DNA from: Streptosporangium sp. NBC_01495
GTDB taxonomy: Bacteria; Actinomycetota; Actinomycetes; Streptosporangiales; Streptosporangiaceae
Length of the DNA stretch: 64,000 nucleotides
Direction: 5' to 3'
NCBI RefSeq assembly: GCF_036250735.1
Contig: NZ_CP109430.1
Span: 4,216,001-4,280,000, forward strand
Made by a program: the position numbers and the translations under genes. Of this stretch, positions 16,635 through 25,139 are shown piece by piece. A model generated the notes under the pieces. It was not told the DNA's origin and searched no databases. It saw nothing but the letters and a program-made list of their open reading frames with translations. Position 1 is the stretch's first letter. Each line of letters starts with the position of its first letter.

Positions 16635-16772
16635 CACCCTGTTTGCCCGGTCACTTGGGGAAAGCGCCCTTTGTGCCATCGATCACCGGAGGATCCCCTT
16701 GTACAGCCGCGTGGTGGCCCCGGTGGCCGTCTGCCCTCCAGTCGCGCTCCGGTATGCCGGGCGGTCCGGCCG

Positions 16773-17714
16773 ATGACCGCCCTCGCGATCGACATCGGCG
16801 GCACCAAGTTCGCCGCGGCGCTGGTCCGGCCGGACGGGACCGTGACACGCAGGGTGGAGGTCCCGGTCGGCCGGGACCCCGAGGCGACGCTGGTCTCGCT
16901 CATCCGGGAAATCCGGGATGCCCGAGGCGTCCAGGATGTTCGCGATGCCGGCGCGGACACCGGCACCGGGGATCTGGTCGGGGCCGGCATCGGCTCCGCG
17001 GGCCCCCTCGACGCCGTCGCCGGTACGGTCAGCCCGGTCAACATCCCCGCCTGGCGCGAATTCCCGCTGGTCGGTGCGGTGAGCGAGCTCCTTCCCGGCC
17101 TTCCCGTCGCGCTCGCCGGAGACGCGCAGTGCATGGCGCTGGGGGAGTGGTGGCGGGGAGGGCACTCGCGCTCCCGTGCCCTGCTGGGCATCGTGGTGTC
17201 CACCGGGGTGGGCGGGGGTCTGGTCCTCGACGGGGTGCCGTACGTGGGGCCGACCGGAAACGCCGGGCACATCGGGCACATCGCCGTGGACCGCGACGGG
17301 GAGCTCTGCCCCTGCGGGGCGACCGGCTGCCTGGAGACGATCGCCAGCGGCCCGAGCATGGTCCGCTGGGCGCTGGCGAACGGCTGGAGCGCTCCCGGCG
17401 CGCATCCGGACGCCCGCGCGCTCTCGGCCGACGCCGCGCGCGGGACGCCGGTCGCCCAGCTGGCCTTCCAGCGGGCCGCCGACGCGCTGGCCACGGCGAT
17501 CCTCACCACGGCGGCGCTCTTCGACATCGACGACGTCGTCATCGGGGGCGGCGTGTCCGGGGCGGGGGAGACCCTGCTCGCCCCGCTGCGCCAGGCGGTC
17601 GCCAAGCGGGCGGGCCTCGCCTTCCTGCGCCGCCTGAACGTCGAACGTACCGCCCTGGAACGCGACGCCGGCCTGTACGGCGCCGCGGCCCTGGTCCTCC
17701 CCGTCGCGGGATAG
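16773..17714 (+). CDS. ROK family sugar kinase
   Basis: A 313-residue kinase starting MTALAIDIGGTKFAAALV (phosphate loop DxGGTK). The ROK signature is present as VVSTGVGGGLVLDG followed by GHIGHIAVDRDGELCPCGATGCLE, where the His and the Cys residues bind the structural zinc. VIGGGVSGAG is the adenosine loop. No helix-turn-helix domain is fused, so it is a kinase rather than a repressor. The substrate is a hexose or N-acetylhexosamine. I took the ATG at 16773, although the frame stays open upstream, because the family starts at this motif. It leads an operon with an isomerase and an oxidoreductase. Confidence 0.88.
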   Translation: MTALAIDIGGTKFAAALVRPDGTVTRRVEVPVGRDPEATLVSLIREIRDARGVQDVRDAGADTGTGDLVGAGIGSAGPLDAVAGTVSPVNIPAWREFPLVGAVSELLPGLPVALAGDAQCMALGEWWRGGHSRSRALLGIVVSTGVGGGLVLDGVPYVGPTGNAGHIGHIAVDRDGELCPCGATGCLETIASGPSMVRWALANGWSAPGAHPDARALSADAARGTPVAQLAFQRAADALATAILTTAALFDIDDVVIGGGVSGAGETLLAPLRQAVAKRAGLAFLRRLNVERTALERDAGLYGAAALVLPVAG

Positions 17715-17771
17715 GGGACCGCGTTCTCTCCTCCGCCCGCAGGCGGAGGTGTCCACGCCTAAGGAGAACCG

Positions 17772-18521
17772 ATGAGCTCACTCGCCGTCCAGCTGTACTC
17801 CGTGCGCGAGCAGGCGGCCGTCGACCGCCGCGCCGTGCTGCGCCGCATCGCCGGTATGGGGTACGGCGCGGTCGAGCCGTACGACGTGCACCTCGATCCG
17901 GGCGGTCTCCGCGACGACCTGCAGGAGGCAGGGCTCTCGGTGTGCAGCGTGCACGCCCCGCTCCTCGACGAGCGGCGCGCGGCCGCGCTGGCCGGGGCCG
18001 TCACCGTCGGCGCGGAGACCGTCATCGTGCCCGCCGCCCCCGCCGAGTGGTTCGCCGACAGGGAGGGGGTCGAGCTGGCGGCCAGGAACATCGGCGAGGC
18101 GGCCCGCGAGGCGGCCGACCACGGGCTGCGGCTCGGATACCACAACCACTGGTGGGAGCTGGAGCAGCGGGTGGACGGCCGTCCCGCGCTGGAGGTGCTG
18201 GCGGAGCTGCTGGACCCCTCGGTGCTGCTGGAGGTCGACCTCTACTGGGCGGCGACCGGCGGGGTCGACCCGTCGGAGCTGCTGACCCGGCTGGGCGAGC
18301 GGGTGAGCCACCTGCACGTCAAGGACGGCCCCGCCACCCAGGAGGGCCCGATGACCGCGGTCGGCTCCGGCCGGGTGCCCATCGTGGACGCGCTGAACAC
18401 CGCGCCGGACGCGGTGCGGATCGTGGAGCTCGACCACTGCGCCACCGACATGCTCCAGGCGCTGGCCGACAGCCACGCCTACCTGACCGGTCTCGCCGGC
18501 GCCGGGCGGGTGAGCCCGTGA
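17772..18521 (+). CDS. sugar phosphate isomerase/epimerase family TIM-barrel protein
   Basis: A 249-residue protein starting MSSLAVQLYSVREQAAVDR. The AP-endonuclease-2/xylose-isomerase-like barrel is seen in LGYHNHWWELE (metal-binding His), LLEVDLYWAATGG (metal-binding Glu/Asp), SHLHVKDG and VRIVELDHC. These metal sites occur in inosose isomerases and related sugar epimerases. AAGGAGAACCG precedes the ATG. It overlaps the next gene by 4 nt (GTGA). With a ROK kinase and a Gfo/Idh dehydrogenase it likely serves catabolism of a sugar or inositol-like compound; the exact substrate is not evident. Confidence 0.87.
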   Translation: MSSLAVQLYSVREQAAVDRRAVLRRIAGMGYGAVEPYDVHLDPGGLRDDLQEAGLSVCSVHAPLLDERRAAALAGAVTVGAETVIVPAAPAEWFADREGVELAARNIGEAAREAADHGLRLGYHNHWWELEQRVDGRPALEVLAELLDPSVLLEVDLYWAATGGVDPSELLTRLGERVSHLHVKDGPATQEGPMTAVGSGRVPIVDALNTAPDAVRIVELDHCATDMLQALADSHAYLTGLAGAGRVSP

Positions 18522-19621
18522 CCGGTCCGCTCGGGGTGGCGATCGTCGGCTGCGGGAACATCAGCCACCAGTATTTGGGCAACCTCACCTCCTTCCCCGG
18601 CGTGCGGGTGGTGGCGTGCGCCGACCTCGACCTGGACCGCGCCGGGGAGGTCGCCGCGCGGTACGGCGTGCCGGTGGCGACCTCGCCGGAGGAGGCGATC
18701 TCGCACCCCGACGTGGAGCTGGTGGTCAACCTCACGATCCCGTCCGCGCACGCCGAGGTGGCGCTCGCCGCCGTCCGGGCCGGGCGGCACGTCTACAACG
18801 AGAAGCCGTTCACCGTGGACAGGGAGTCCGGCGCGCGGCTCGTCGAGGCCGCCGCGGCGGCCGGGGTACTCCTGGGCAGCGCCCCCGACACCTTCCTGGG
18901 CGCCGGGCTGCAGACCGCGGCCAGACTCGTCGCCGAGGGGGCCATCGGCACCCCGCTCACCGCCCTGACCCTGTTCCAGACGCCGGGCCCCGAGGCGTGG
19001 CATCCCAACCCCGAGTTCTTCTTCCAGCCGGGGGCCGGGCCGCTGTTCGACATGGGCCCCTACTACCTGACGACCCTGGTGACCCTGTTCGGCCCGGCGG
19101 CGCGGGTGTCCGCGGTCGGCCGCAGGGCCAGGGACGAGCGGGTCGTCGGCTCCGGCCCCAAGGCCGGGGCGCGGTTTCCGGTGGTGGTGCCCACCCACAC
19201 GACCGCGCTCCTGGAATTCGCCGCGGGACAGGCGGCCACGCTGGTCTTCAGCTTCGACTCGCCGCTGCGCCGCACCGGGTTCGTCGAGATCACCGGTACC
19301 GAGGCGACCATGGAGGTGCCCGATCCCAACACCTTCGGCGGTGAGGTGCGGCTGCGCCGGGCCGACGACGACGAGTGGGTGCCGGTTCCCACCAAGGGCA
19401 CCGAGGCCGGTCGCGGCCTGGGCGTGCTGGACATGGCCCAGGCCATCCGCGAGGGAAGGCCGCACCGGACCACCGGCGAGCTGGGCCTGCACGTCCTCGA
19501 CACGATGATCGCCATCGCGGAGTCCGCGGAGCGGGGCGAGTTCGTGGAGATCGGGAGCACCTGCCGGGTGCCCGCCCCGCTGCCCGAGGGATGGGACCCG
19601 GCCGCGATCCGTTTCGGCTGA
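18518..19621 (+). CDS. Gfo/Idh/MocA family oxidoreductase
   Basis: A 367-residue NAD(P)-dependent sugar dehydrogenase. VAIVGCGNISHQYLGNL is the N-terminal Rossmann loop, ADLDLDRAGEVAARYG the cofactor-selecting strand, and GRHVYNEKPF the EKP motif with the active-site lysine. GGPLFDMGPYYL-like residues (GPLFDMGPYYLTTL) form the second catalytic site with Asp. The GTG start overlaps the isomerase stop, indicating coupled translation. A strong hairpin follows at 19633-19665. It probably oxidises or epimerises the sugar handled by the two upstream enzymes. Confidence 0.9.
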   Translation: MTGPLGVAIVGCGNISHQYLGNLTSFPGVRVVACADLDLDRAGEVAARYGVPVATSPEEAISHPDVELVVNLTIPSAHAEVALAAVRAGRHVYNEKPFTVDRESGARLVEAAAAAGVLLGSAPDTFLGAGLQTAARLVAEGAIGTPLTALTLFQTPGPEAWHPNPEFFFQPGAGPLFDMGPYYLTTLVTLFGPAARVSAVGRRARDERVVGSGPKAGARFPVVVPTHTTALLEFAAGQAATLVFSFDSPLRRTGFVEITGTEATMEVPDPNTFGGEVRLRRADDDEWVPVPTKGTEAGRGLGVLDMAQAIREGRPHRTTGELGLHVLDTMIAIAESAERGEFVEIGSTCRVPAPLPEGWDPAAIRFG

Positions 19622-19632
19622 CGGCGAGGACA

Positions 19633-19665
19633 CGAGGGGCGGGCCGGGAGACGGCCCGCCCCTCG
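19633..19665 (+). terminator. 14-bp perfect hairpin after the sugar operon
   Basis: Arms 19633-19646 and 19652-19665 are exact complements with a GGAGA loop, 12 nt after the oxidoreductase stop. There is no U-tract. Confidence 0.75.
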
Positions 19666-19851
19666 CGCGCGTCACTCGCCCGAGTCGTCGATCGCCCACG
19701 CGAGTGACCAGGCCGCCTCGGCTCCGTGGCCCCTTCACGGCGAGCGCCGGGCTGTCCGTCGTCGGCGGCGGTCCCCCGGCTTCCGCTCCGCGAGGGAGCC
19801 CCGGTGGGCGGTCGTGATCGGCGGGGCCGCTCCGGGGAGGAGCGGGGAGGT

Positions 19852-20067
19852 CTAGGGTGCCTGGTCGGCGGGGCCGACGATCCTCAGACCGGGGTCGGGG
19901 GACTTCTTGGAGGGCTCCCCGGAGGGCTCCTCCAGGCGGGCGCGGAGCCGGGTGCGGATCTCGTCCGGGGTGTACGCCTGCCGGCGGCGCTCGGCCCGCG
20001 CGATCACGACCCCGGTGGCCGCGACGCCCGCCACACCGGCCAGACCGAGTATCTTCCACCATCGCAT
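19852..20067 (-). CDS. small single-span membrane protein
   Basis: A 71-residue protein starting MRWWKILGLAGVAGVAATGVVIA, one N-terminal membrane segment, followed by RAERRRQAYTPDEIRTRLRARLEE, a basic helix, and a disordered tail. This short form is common in actinomycetes but uncharacterised as far as I know. It starts 17 nt from the divergent papain-like gene. A TAGCGT -10 box lies 6 nt before its ATG, so it is likely leaderless. Confidence 0.72.
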   Translation of the reverse strand: MRWWKILGLAGVAGVAATGVVIARAERRRQAYTPDEIRTRLRARLEEPSGEPSKKSPDPGLRIVGPADQAP

Positions 20068-20072
20068 GTGCC

Positions 20073-20079
20073 TACGCTA
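20073..20079. promoter_or_regulatory. symmetric bidirectional -10 element between two leaderless genes
   Basis: The 7-bp sequence TACGCTA reads as TACGCT on the plus strand and TAGCGT on the minus strand. Each is a TAnnnT -10 box exactly 6 nt from the ATG of its own gene (20085 and 20067). One promoter site would therefore start leaderless transcripts in both directions. Confidence 0.6.
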
Positions 20080-20084
20080 TCGGA

Positions 20085-20720
20085 ATGTCCGGCAAGAGCA
20101 TCAGCCTCGATGAGGCCGTCAACCTGACCCGCACCGGCGACGTGTGGCTGTTCCGCGGTCGAACGGTGCCCGATCGAGCGATCCAGACCATGACGAACAG
20201 CCCCGTCAACCACGTCGGCATGTCGGTCGTCATCGACGACATGCCACCCCTGATGTGGCACGCCGAGCTGGGCCGCTCCCTGCCCGACCTGTGGTCGGGA
20301 ACCCACCAGCGCGGCGTCCAACTGCACGACCTGCGGGAGGCGGTCACGGTCTGGGCCACCAGATACGGCCAGCGCGGCTGGCTGCGGCAGCTGGAGCCGC
20401 AGACCCCCCGCGAGATGGAGGACGCCGTCCTGCGCACCGTCGCCCGGCTGGACGGCACGCCCTTCCCGTCGACGGCCAGGCTCGCCGGCCGCTGGATGAG
20501 GGGGCGGGTGCCCAAGATCTTCAAACGGGGCGCGGAGGAGAGCGCCCTGGAGAGCGCCTACTGCGCCGAGGTCGTCGCGGTCACGTACGAGGCCATGGGG
20601 CTGCTGCCCGGAGGGCGGCGGCCGAACTGGTACGACCCCGGCCGCTTCTGGAGTGGTGACGACCTGGAGCTGACCGGCGGTTTCCGGCTCGGGGGAGAGA
20701 TCACCGTGAAGCTGGGATAG
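20085..20720 (+). CDS. putative permuted papain-like (NlpC/P60-related) hydrolase
   Basis: A 211-residue protein without a signal peptide. GDVWLFRGRT near the N-terminus and SPVNHVGMSVVID resemble the G-D-hydrophobic and N-H-V-G motifs of permuted papain-fold families (YiiX/LRAT-like), where that His is catalytic. AYCAEVVAVTYEAMGLLPG in the C-terminal third supplies the Cys expected in these circular permutants. The role (amidase, peptidase or acyltransferase) cannot be told from sequence. The ATG is inferred to be leaderless from the TACGCT box 6 nt upstream. It forms a divergent pair with a small membrane protein. Confidence 0.65.
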   Translation: MSGKSISLDEAVNLTRTGDVWLFRGRTVPDRAIQTMTNSPVNHVGMSVVIDDMPPLMWHAELGRSLPDLWSGTHQRGVQLHDLREAVTVWATRYGQRGWLRQLEPQTPREMEDAVLRTVARLDGTPFPSTARLAGRWMRGRVPKIFKRGAEESALESAYCAEVVAVTYEAMGLLPGGRRPNWYDPGRFWSGDDLELTGGFRLGGEITVKLG

Positions 20721-20903
20721 TCCGCACGAGGAACGGGGAGGCGGGCACGGCCCCCGGCACCCAGGTGCCCGGCACCGCCCGCCCGGAGGTCGCGCGGGTC
20801 CTCGACGTCGGCGGCCTGGACCTGCGCCCCATCCCGTCCGGCCTGTCTCCTTCGCCAGGGAGCGGCTCGTGCCGCCGGGCGGGCCGGTTCCGGCGCCAGG
20901 CTC

Positions 20904-21365
20904 TCAGGCGAGCCGGGCGGGGAAGCCGCCGGTGGCGATGGGGCCCCAGCGCTCCGGGGTGACGCGCAGCAGCGACTTGCCCTGCCGCGCCATGGCCGCC
21001 CGATACTCGTCCCAGTCGGGATGCTCGCCGGAGATGGACCGGTAGTAGTCGACCAGCGGTTCGAGGGCCTCCGGCAGGTCGAGGACCTCGGCCGTGCCGT
21101 CCACCTGCACCCAGGGGCCGTCGAAGTCGTCCGACAGGACCACGACGCTCACCCGGGGGTCGCGGCGGGCGTTGGAGGTCTTGGCACGCTCGGGGTAGGT
21201 GGACACCACGATGCGGCCCTCGGCGTCGACGCCGCAGGCCACCGGGGACGCCTGCGGCCTGCCGTCGCGCCGTGCCGTGATGACCAGCGCGCGGTGGCGG
21301 CCACGGAGGAAGTCCAGAAGCCGGTCGCGGGAGACGACCTCGTTGGTTGCGATCTTTGGGCTCAT
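20904..21365 (-). CDS. PPOX-class F420-dependent oxidoreductase
   Basis: A 153-residue split-barrel flavin/F420-binding protein. FLRGRHRALVITARRDGRPQASPVACGVDAEGRIVVST is the pattern of the TIGR03618-type F420 family, and ERAKTSNARRDPRVSVVVL follows with the phosphate-binding Lys/Arg. WVQVDGTAEVLDLPEALEPLV completes the barrel. I chose MSPKIATNE over a start nine codons upstream because a TAGAGT -10 box (21373-21378, minus strand) lies 7 nt before that ATG. The substrate is unknown; relatives reduce small heterocycles or biliverdin. Confidence 0.87.
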   Translation of the reverse strand: MSPKIATNEVVSRDRLLDFLRGRHRALVITARRDGRPQASPVACGVDAEGRIVVSTYPERAKTSNARRDPRVSVVVLSDDFDGPWVQVDGTAEVLDLPEALEPLVDYYRSISGEHPDWDEYRAAMARQGKSLLRVTPERWGPIATGGFPARLA

Positions 21366-21576
21366 GATTCCCACTCTACGGGGATACGGCACGCCCGAAT
21401 TAACGCCCCACCGAATGGAAAATAGCTACCTCTCTCAGGAGATATGTGGTCAAGAGTCTTCTAATGGGGCATTTAGCACCAAATATCAGGGAATTGATCT
21501 CCAATGCAGGACATGAGTGGCTCGGGAACCCGCCGACGGACCCGGATGGCTCATCCGCCCAATCAAGGAGATAACC

Positions 21577-22251
21577 GTGAAGCAGAAGTCTCTTCTGGCA
21601 TCGGCCCTGACCGTGCTCGCCCTGACCGCCGTCCCCGCCGCGCAGGCGGTCGCCGCCCCCGTACGGATCGTCTCTCCCACCCCGCTCCCGACCGACAGCG
21701 CCTCACCCACGGACTCCATGATGCCCAGCGAGAGCGCCGCGCCCACGGACAGCATGTCGCCCGAGCCTTCGGGTGCGATGACGGAGCCGTTCGGTCCCGG
21801 ATGCGCGTCCCTGCCCGCCAGCGGCGAGGGCAGCCTCAGCGAGATGGCCTCGCAGCCGGTCGCCACCGCCGCCGCCGCCAACCCCTCCCTGTCCACGCTG
21901 GCCCAGGCGATCGAGCAGGCCGGCCTGACAGAGACGCTCAACTCCGCCAAGGACATCACGGTGTTCGCGCCCACCAACGAGGCGTTCGCCAAGATCCCGA
22001 AGGACCAGCTCGACAAGCTCCTGGCCGACAAGGCGGAGCTGACCAAGGTCCTGACCTACCACGTCGTGGAGGGGAAGAAGACTCCGGAGGAGCTGGCGAG
22101 CGGCGAGCTGACCACGATGCAGGGAGGGACGCTGACCGTCAAGGGCTCCGGTGAGGACTTCACCGTCAACGACGCCAAGGTCCTCTGTGGCAATATCCAG
22201 ACCTCCAACGCCGTCGTCTACCTCGTCGACAAGGTGCTCATGCCGAAGTGA
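21577..22251 (+). CDS. secreted fasciclin-domain (FAS1) protein
   Basis: A 224-residue protein starting at GTG (VKQKSLLASALTVLALTAVPAAQA), a Sec signal peptide, then a Ser/Pro/Thr-rich linker (residues 30-70) and one FAS1 domain. The FAS1 H1 box is ITVFAPTNEAFAKIP and the H2 region is LTYHVVEGKKTPEEL; NAVVYLVDKVLMPK closes the domain, typical of MPT70-like secreted proteins. AAGGAGATAACC precedes the GTG. It probably acts in cell-surface adhesion. The 200 bp upstream are comparatively AT-rich and likely hold the promoter. Confidence 0.9.
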   Translation: MKQKSLLASALTVLALTAVPAAQAVAAPVRIVSPTPLPTDSASPTDSMMPSESAAPTDSMSPEPSGAMTEPFGPGCASLPASGEGSLSEMASQPVATAAAANPSLSTLAQAIEQAGLTETLNSAKDITVFAPTNEAFAKIPKDQLDKLLADKAELTKVLTYHVVEGKKTPEELASGELTTMQGGTLTVKGSGEDFTVNDAKVLCGNIQTSNAVVYLVDKVLMPK

Positions 22252-22504
22252 ACGCGGTGAACGCGGTGAGTACGACGGCCGTGACGGCTGCGGCGGTCAC
22301 GACGACCGCGGCGGCCGTCACGATCCCCGCGGCCGCCGTGCCCCTGACGGGAGAGCCGTGCCTCTGACAGGCCGGGCCCGTCTTCCGCTCGTGCCCGCGG
22401 CCCGCCCTGCCCGTCTCGTGCCCTCCGGTGATCAAGGGGGCGTTGTGTGACTAGTGCCCCGATCCGCGGGTAACTGGCCGTCACACGGCGGGAAGGCGGA
22501 GGGC

Positions 22505-24151
22505 ATGAGCATCAAGGACAGGTTCGGGCCGAGGGCGCGGAGACTGCGGGCGGTGGCCCGCAAGGTCTTCGGCTGGCGGGACCTGCGGCCCGGACAGCTC
22601 GACGCCATGCGTCACCTGCTGGGCGGGGGCGACGCCCTCGTGGTCATGCCCACCGGCAGCGGCAAGTCGGCCGTCTACCAGGTGCCGGCACTGCTGCTCG
22701 ACGGGCCCACCGTCGTCGTCTCACCGCTCATCGCCCTCCAGCGCGACCAGGTCGCCGGGCTGGCCGAGGCCGACGCGGGCGGAGCGGTCGCGGTCAACTC
22801 CGCGCAGTCCGGTGGCGAGGCGTCCCTGGAGGCCGTACGGGCGGGCACGGCCGAGTTCGTGTTCCTCTCACCCGAGCAGCTCGCCAAACCGGAGACGGTC
22901 GAGCGACTGCGCGCCGCGCGGCCCTCGCTGATCGCGGTGGACGAGGCGCACTGCGTGTCGGCGTGGGGCCACGACTTCCGGCCCGACTACCTGAGGCTGG
23001 GCCAGGTCATCGAGCGGCTGGGGCATCCGCCGGTGGTGGCGCTGACCGCCACGGCCGCCCCCGCGGTACGCGAGGAGATCGTCGCCGCCCTCGGCCTGAG
23101 GAACGTCCGCCAGGTCGTGCGGGGCTTCGACCGGCCCAACATCGACCTGGAGGTGCGCCGCTTCGTCACCCAGGAGGACCTGAGGCGGGCGCTGGTGGAG
23201 GACGCGGCGTCCCGCTCCGGGCTCGGCCTGGTCTACGTCGCCACCCGCCGCGCCGCCGAGGAGTACGCCACCGCGCTGCGCGAGGCCGGTCGCAGGGCCG
23301 AGCCGTACCACGCGGGGATGAAGGCGGCCGAGCGCCACGGGATCCACGAGATGTTCCGCGACGACGAGCTGGACGTCGTGGTCGCGACCTCGGCGTTCGG
23401 CATGGGCATCGACAAGCCGGACGTGCGGTTCGTGTTGCACGCGGCCCCGCCGGAGTCACCGGACTCCTACTACCAGGAGATCGGCCGGGCCGGGCGGGAC
23501 GGCGAGCCCGCCGCCGCGGTGCTGTTCTACCGTTCCGAGGATCTCGGATTGCGCAGGTTCTTCGCCGGGGGACGGGCCGACGAGGAACTCCTGCTGCGGG
23601 TCGCCACGCTGGTGCACGAGCACGGCGGCACCGTACCCGCGGCAGAGATGCGAACCCTGCTCGACGTCGGCGCCACCCGGCTCACCCGGCTGGTCAACCT
23701 GCTGGAGCGGGCGGGCGCGATCGAGGTCACCGGGGACGGTGACCTGCGCCGGGTGCCCGGCGGTCCCGAGCCCGAGGCGGCCGCGGCGCGTGCCGTCGAG
23801 CTGGACGACACCCGGCGCCGCATCGACGACTCCCGGATCGACATGATGCGCGCCTACGCGGAGACCACGGGCTGCCGCCGCCGCTTCCTGCTCGAGTACT
23901 TCGGCGAGCCGCGCGAGCGCAGCTGCGAGGCCTGCGACACCTGCCGCGCGGGCCTGCCCGACGAGCCGGAGGCCATGGCCGGGGACGGCGGGCCCTTCGC
24001 GATGCACGCCAGGGTGCGGCACAGCGCCTGGGGTCCGGGGATGGTGATGAGCAGGGAGAGCGACCGGATCACGGTGCTCTTCGACGAGGTCGGCTACAAG
24101 ACGCTCTCGCTGGAGGCCGTGGAGCGCGACGACCTCCTGGTCGCGGGCTAG
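22505..24151 (+). CDS. recQ: RecQ-family ATP-dependent DNA helicase
   Basis: A 548-residue SF2 helicase. Motif 0 is FGWRDLRPGQLDA, motif I MPTGSGKSAVYQ, motif II VDEAHCVSAWGHDFRP with its aromatic-rich loop, motif III LTATA, motif V VVVATSAFGMGIDK and motif VI QEIGRAGRDG. The RecQ zinc-binding region follows as CRRRFLLEYFGE...CEACDTC. Instead of an HRDC domain the C-terminus has about 45 residues (RHSAWGPGMVMSRESDRITVLFDEVGYKTL), a small beta module seen at the ends of some helicases. The start has GGAGGGC upstream. It unwinds DNA during recombination repair. Confidence 0.94.
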   Translation: MSIKDRFGPRARRLRAVARKVFGWRDLRPGQLDAMRHLLGGGDALVVMPTGSGKSAVYQVPALLLDGPTVVVSPLIALQRDQVAGLAEADAGGAVAVNSAQSGGEASLEAVRAGTAEFVFLSPEQLAKPETVERLRAARPSLIAVDEAHCVSAWGHDFRPDYLRLGQVIERLGHPPVVALTATAAPAVREEIVAALGLRNVRQVVRGFDRPNIDLEVRRFVTQEDLRRALVEDAASRSGLGLVYVATRRAAEEYATALREAGRRAEPYHAGMKAAERHGIHEMFRDDELDVVVATSAFGMGIDKPDVRFVLHAAPPESPDSYYQEIGRAGRDGEPAAAVLFYRSEDLGLRRFFAGGRADEELLLRVATLVHEHGGTVPAAEMRTLLDVGATRLTRLVNLLERAGAIEVTGDGDLRRVPGGPEPEAAAARAVELDDTRRRIDDSRIDMMRAYAETTGCRRRFLLEYFGEPRERSCEACDTCRAGLPDEPEAMAGDGGPFAMHARVRHSAWGPGMVMSRESDRITVLFDEVGYKTLSLEAVERDDLLVAG

Positions 24152-24215
24152 GCCGGGCGCGCGGGACCCGCCGGTCGCGGGCCTGGCCGGTGCCGCCGGC
24201 CCCCGTCAGCCCTCG

Positions 24216-25034
24216 TCAGCCCTCGATCTTGCGGGCCACCGCGCCCATCGTCCACGTCTTGTCGCGGCCCTGCGCGGCGAGCGGGTTGTCGGGGTGCCAG
24301 TGGCGTATGTAGACCAGGCCCGGATCGACCAGCTCCAGCCCGTCGAAGAAGCGCAGCACCTGCTCGCTCCGCCGCGAGGCGTCCTCAGTGCGGCCGAGGA
24401 CCCGCTGGAAGATCTCGACCAGCGGGGCCTTGACCTCCGAGCGCGTGTCGAAGACGACGTGGCCGATGCCGAAGTGGCTGCCGACCGGCACCGCGTCGCG
24501 CAGGATGGCCACGCTCTTGTGCGGGTCGTCCTCGTCGGGGATGAACTGCAGGGCCGACAGGATCAGCACGGCCACCGGCAGGTCCAGGTTGACCAGGCGC
24601 AGCAGTTCCGGGTCGGTGAGCAGCTCGCGGGGGTGCAGGACGTCGCCCTCGACGGCGGTGGTGTACGGGTTGGTGGCCAGCGTGGCGCGGGCGTGGGAGA
24701 GCACCACCGGGTCTTTGGAGACGTAGACCACGCGGGTGTCGGGCGCGATCTCCTGGGCCACCTGATGGACGTTGCGGCGGTTGGGCAGCCCGGAGCCGAT
24801 GACGACGAACTGGGTCATGCCCTGTCCGACGAGATAGCGCACCACCCGGCCCAGGAACGCCTGGGCCTCATGTGTCATGGCCCTGACCTCGGGCGCGATG
24901 GCGAGCACCTCCTCGGCCGCCTTGCGGTCGGCGGCGAAGTTGTCCTTACCGCCCAGGAAGTAGTCGTTCATTCTGGCGATGTTGGGAACGCTGGTGTCCA
25001 GGCCCGCCCCCGGCCGCCGGGACGCGTCACTCAT
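24216..25034 (-). CDS. SAM-dependent methyltransferase, SAV2177/DUF574 family (copy 1)
   Basis: A 272-residue protein of the actinomycete-specific Methyltransf_19 family. The N-terminal hallmark IARMNDYFLGGKDNFAADRKAAE is present. The SAM-binding loop, normally D-I-G-x-G-L-P-T, reads VIGSGLPNRRNVH, so the first Asp is Val and the Thr is Asn. VVYVSKDPVVLSHA replaces the usual D-N-D-P with S-K-D-P. These changes may weaken SAM binding. The C-terminus has FFDGLELVDPGLVYIRHWHPD. AGGAGAT precedes the ATG. It lies next to copy 2 on the same strand, 105 bp downstream. The methyl acceptor is unknown for the family. Confidence 0.9.
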   Translation of the reverse strand: MSDASRRPGAGLDTSVPNIARMNDYFLGGKDNFAADRKAAEEVLAIAPEVRAMTHEAQAFLGRVVRYLVGQGMTQFVVIGSGLPNRRNVHQVAQEIAPDTRVVYVSKDPVVLSHARATLATNPYTTAVEGDVLHPRELLTDPELLRLVNLDLPVAVLILSALQFIPDEDDPHKSVAILRDAVPVGSHFGIGHVVFDTRSEVKAPLVEIFQRVLGRTEDASRRSEQVLRFFDGLELVDPGLVYIRHWHPDNPLAAQGRDKTWTMGAVARKIEG

Positions 25035-25139
25035 GTGTCATCTCCTCTGTTGCCTGTGACACTAAAGAACCGCGCGTTGTGTGAACAGATGTCAAGGCGC
25101 AGTGAATACATAAAAAACCCGGTTATTTCCCAAGAAAGT

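Noticed and set aside
16643..18517. Large N-terminal extension of the Gfo/Idh gene
   Set aside because: The frame is open upstream but lies over the ROK and isomerase genes; the GTG at 18518 with the Rossmann motif is the real start.
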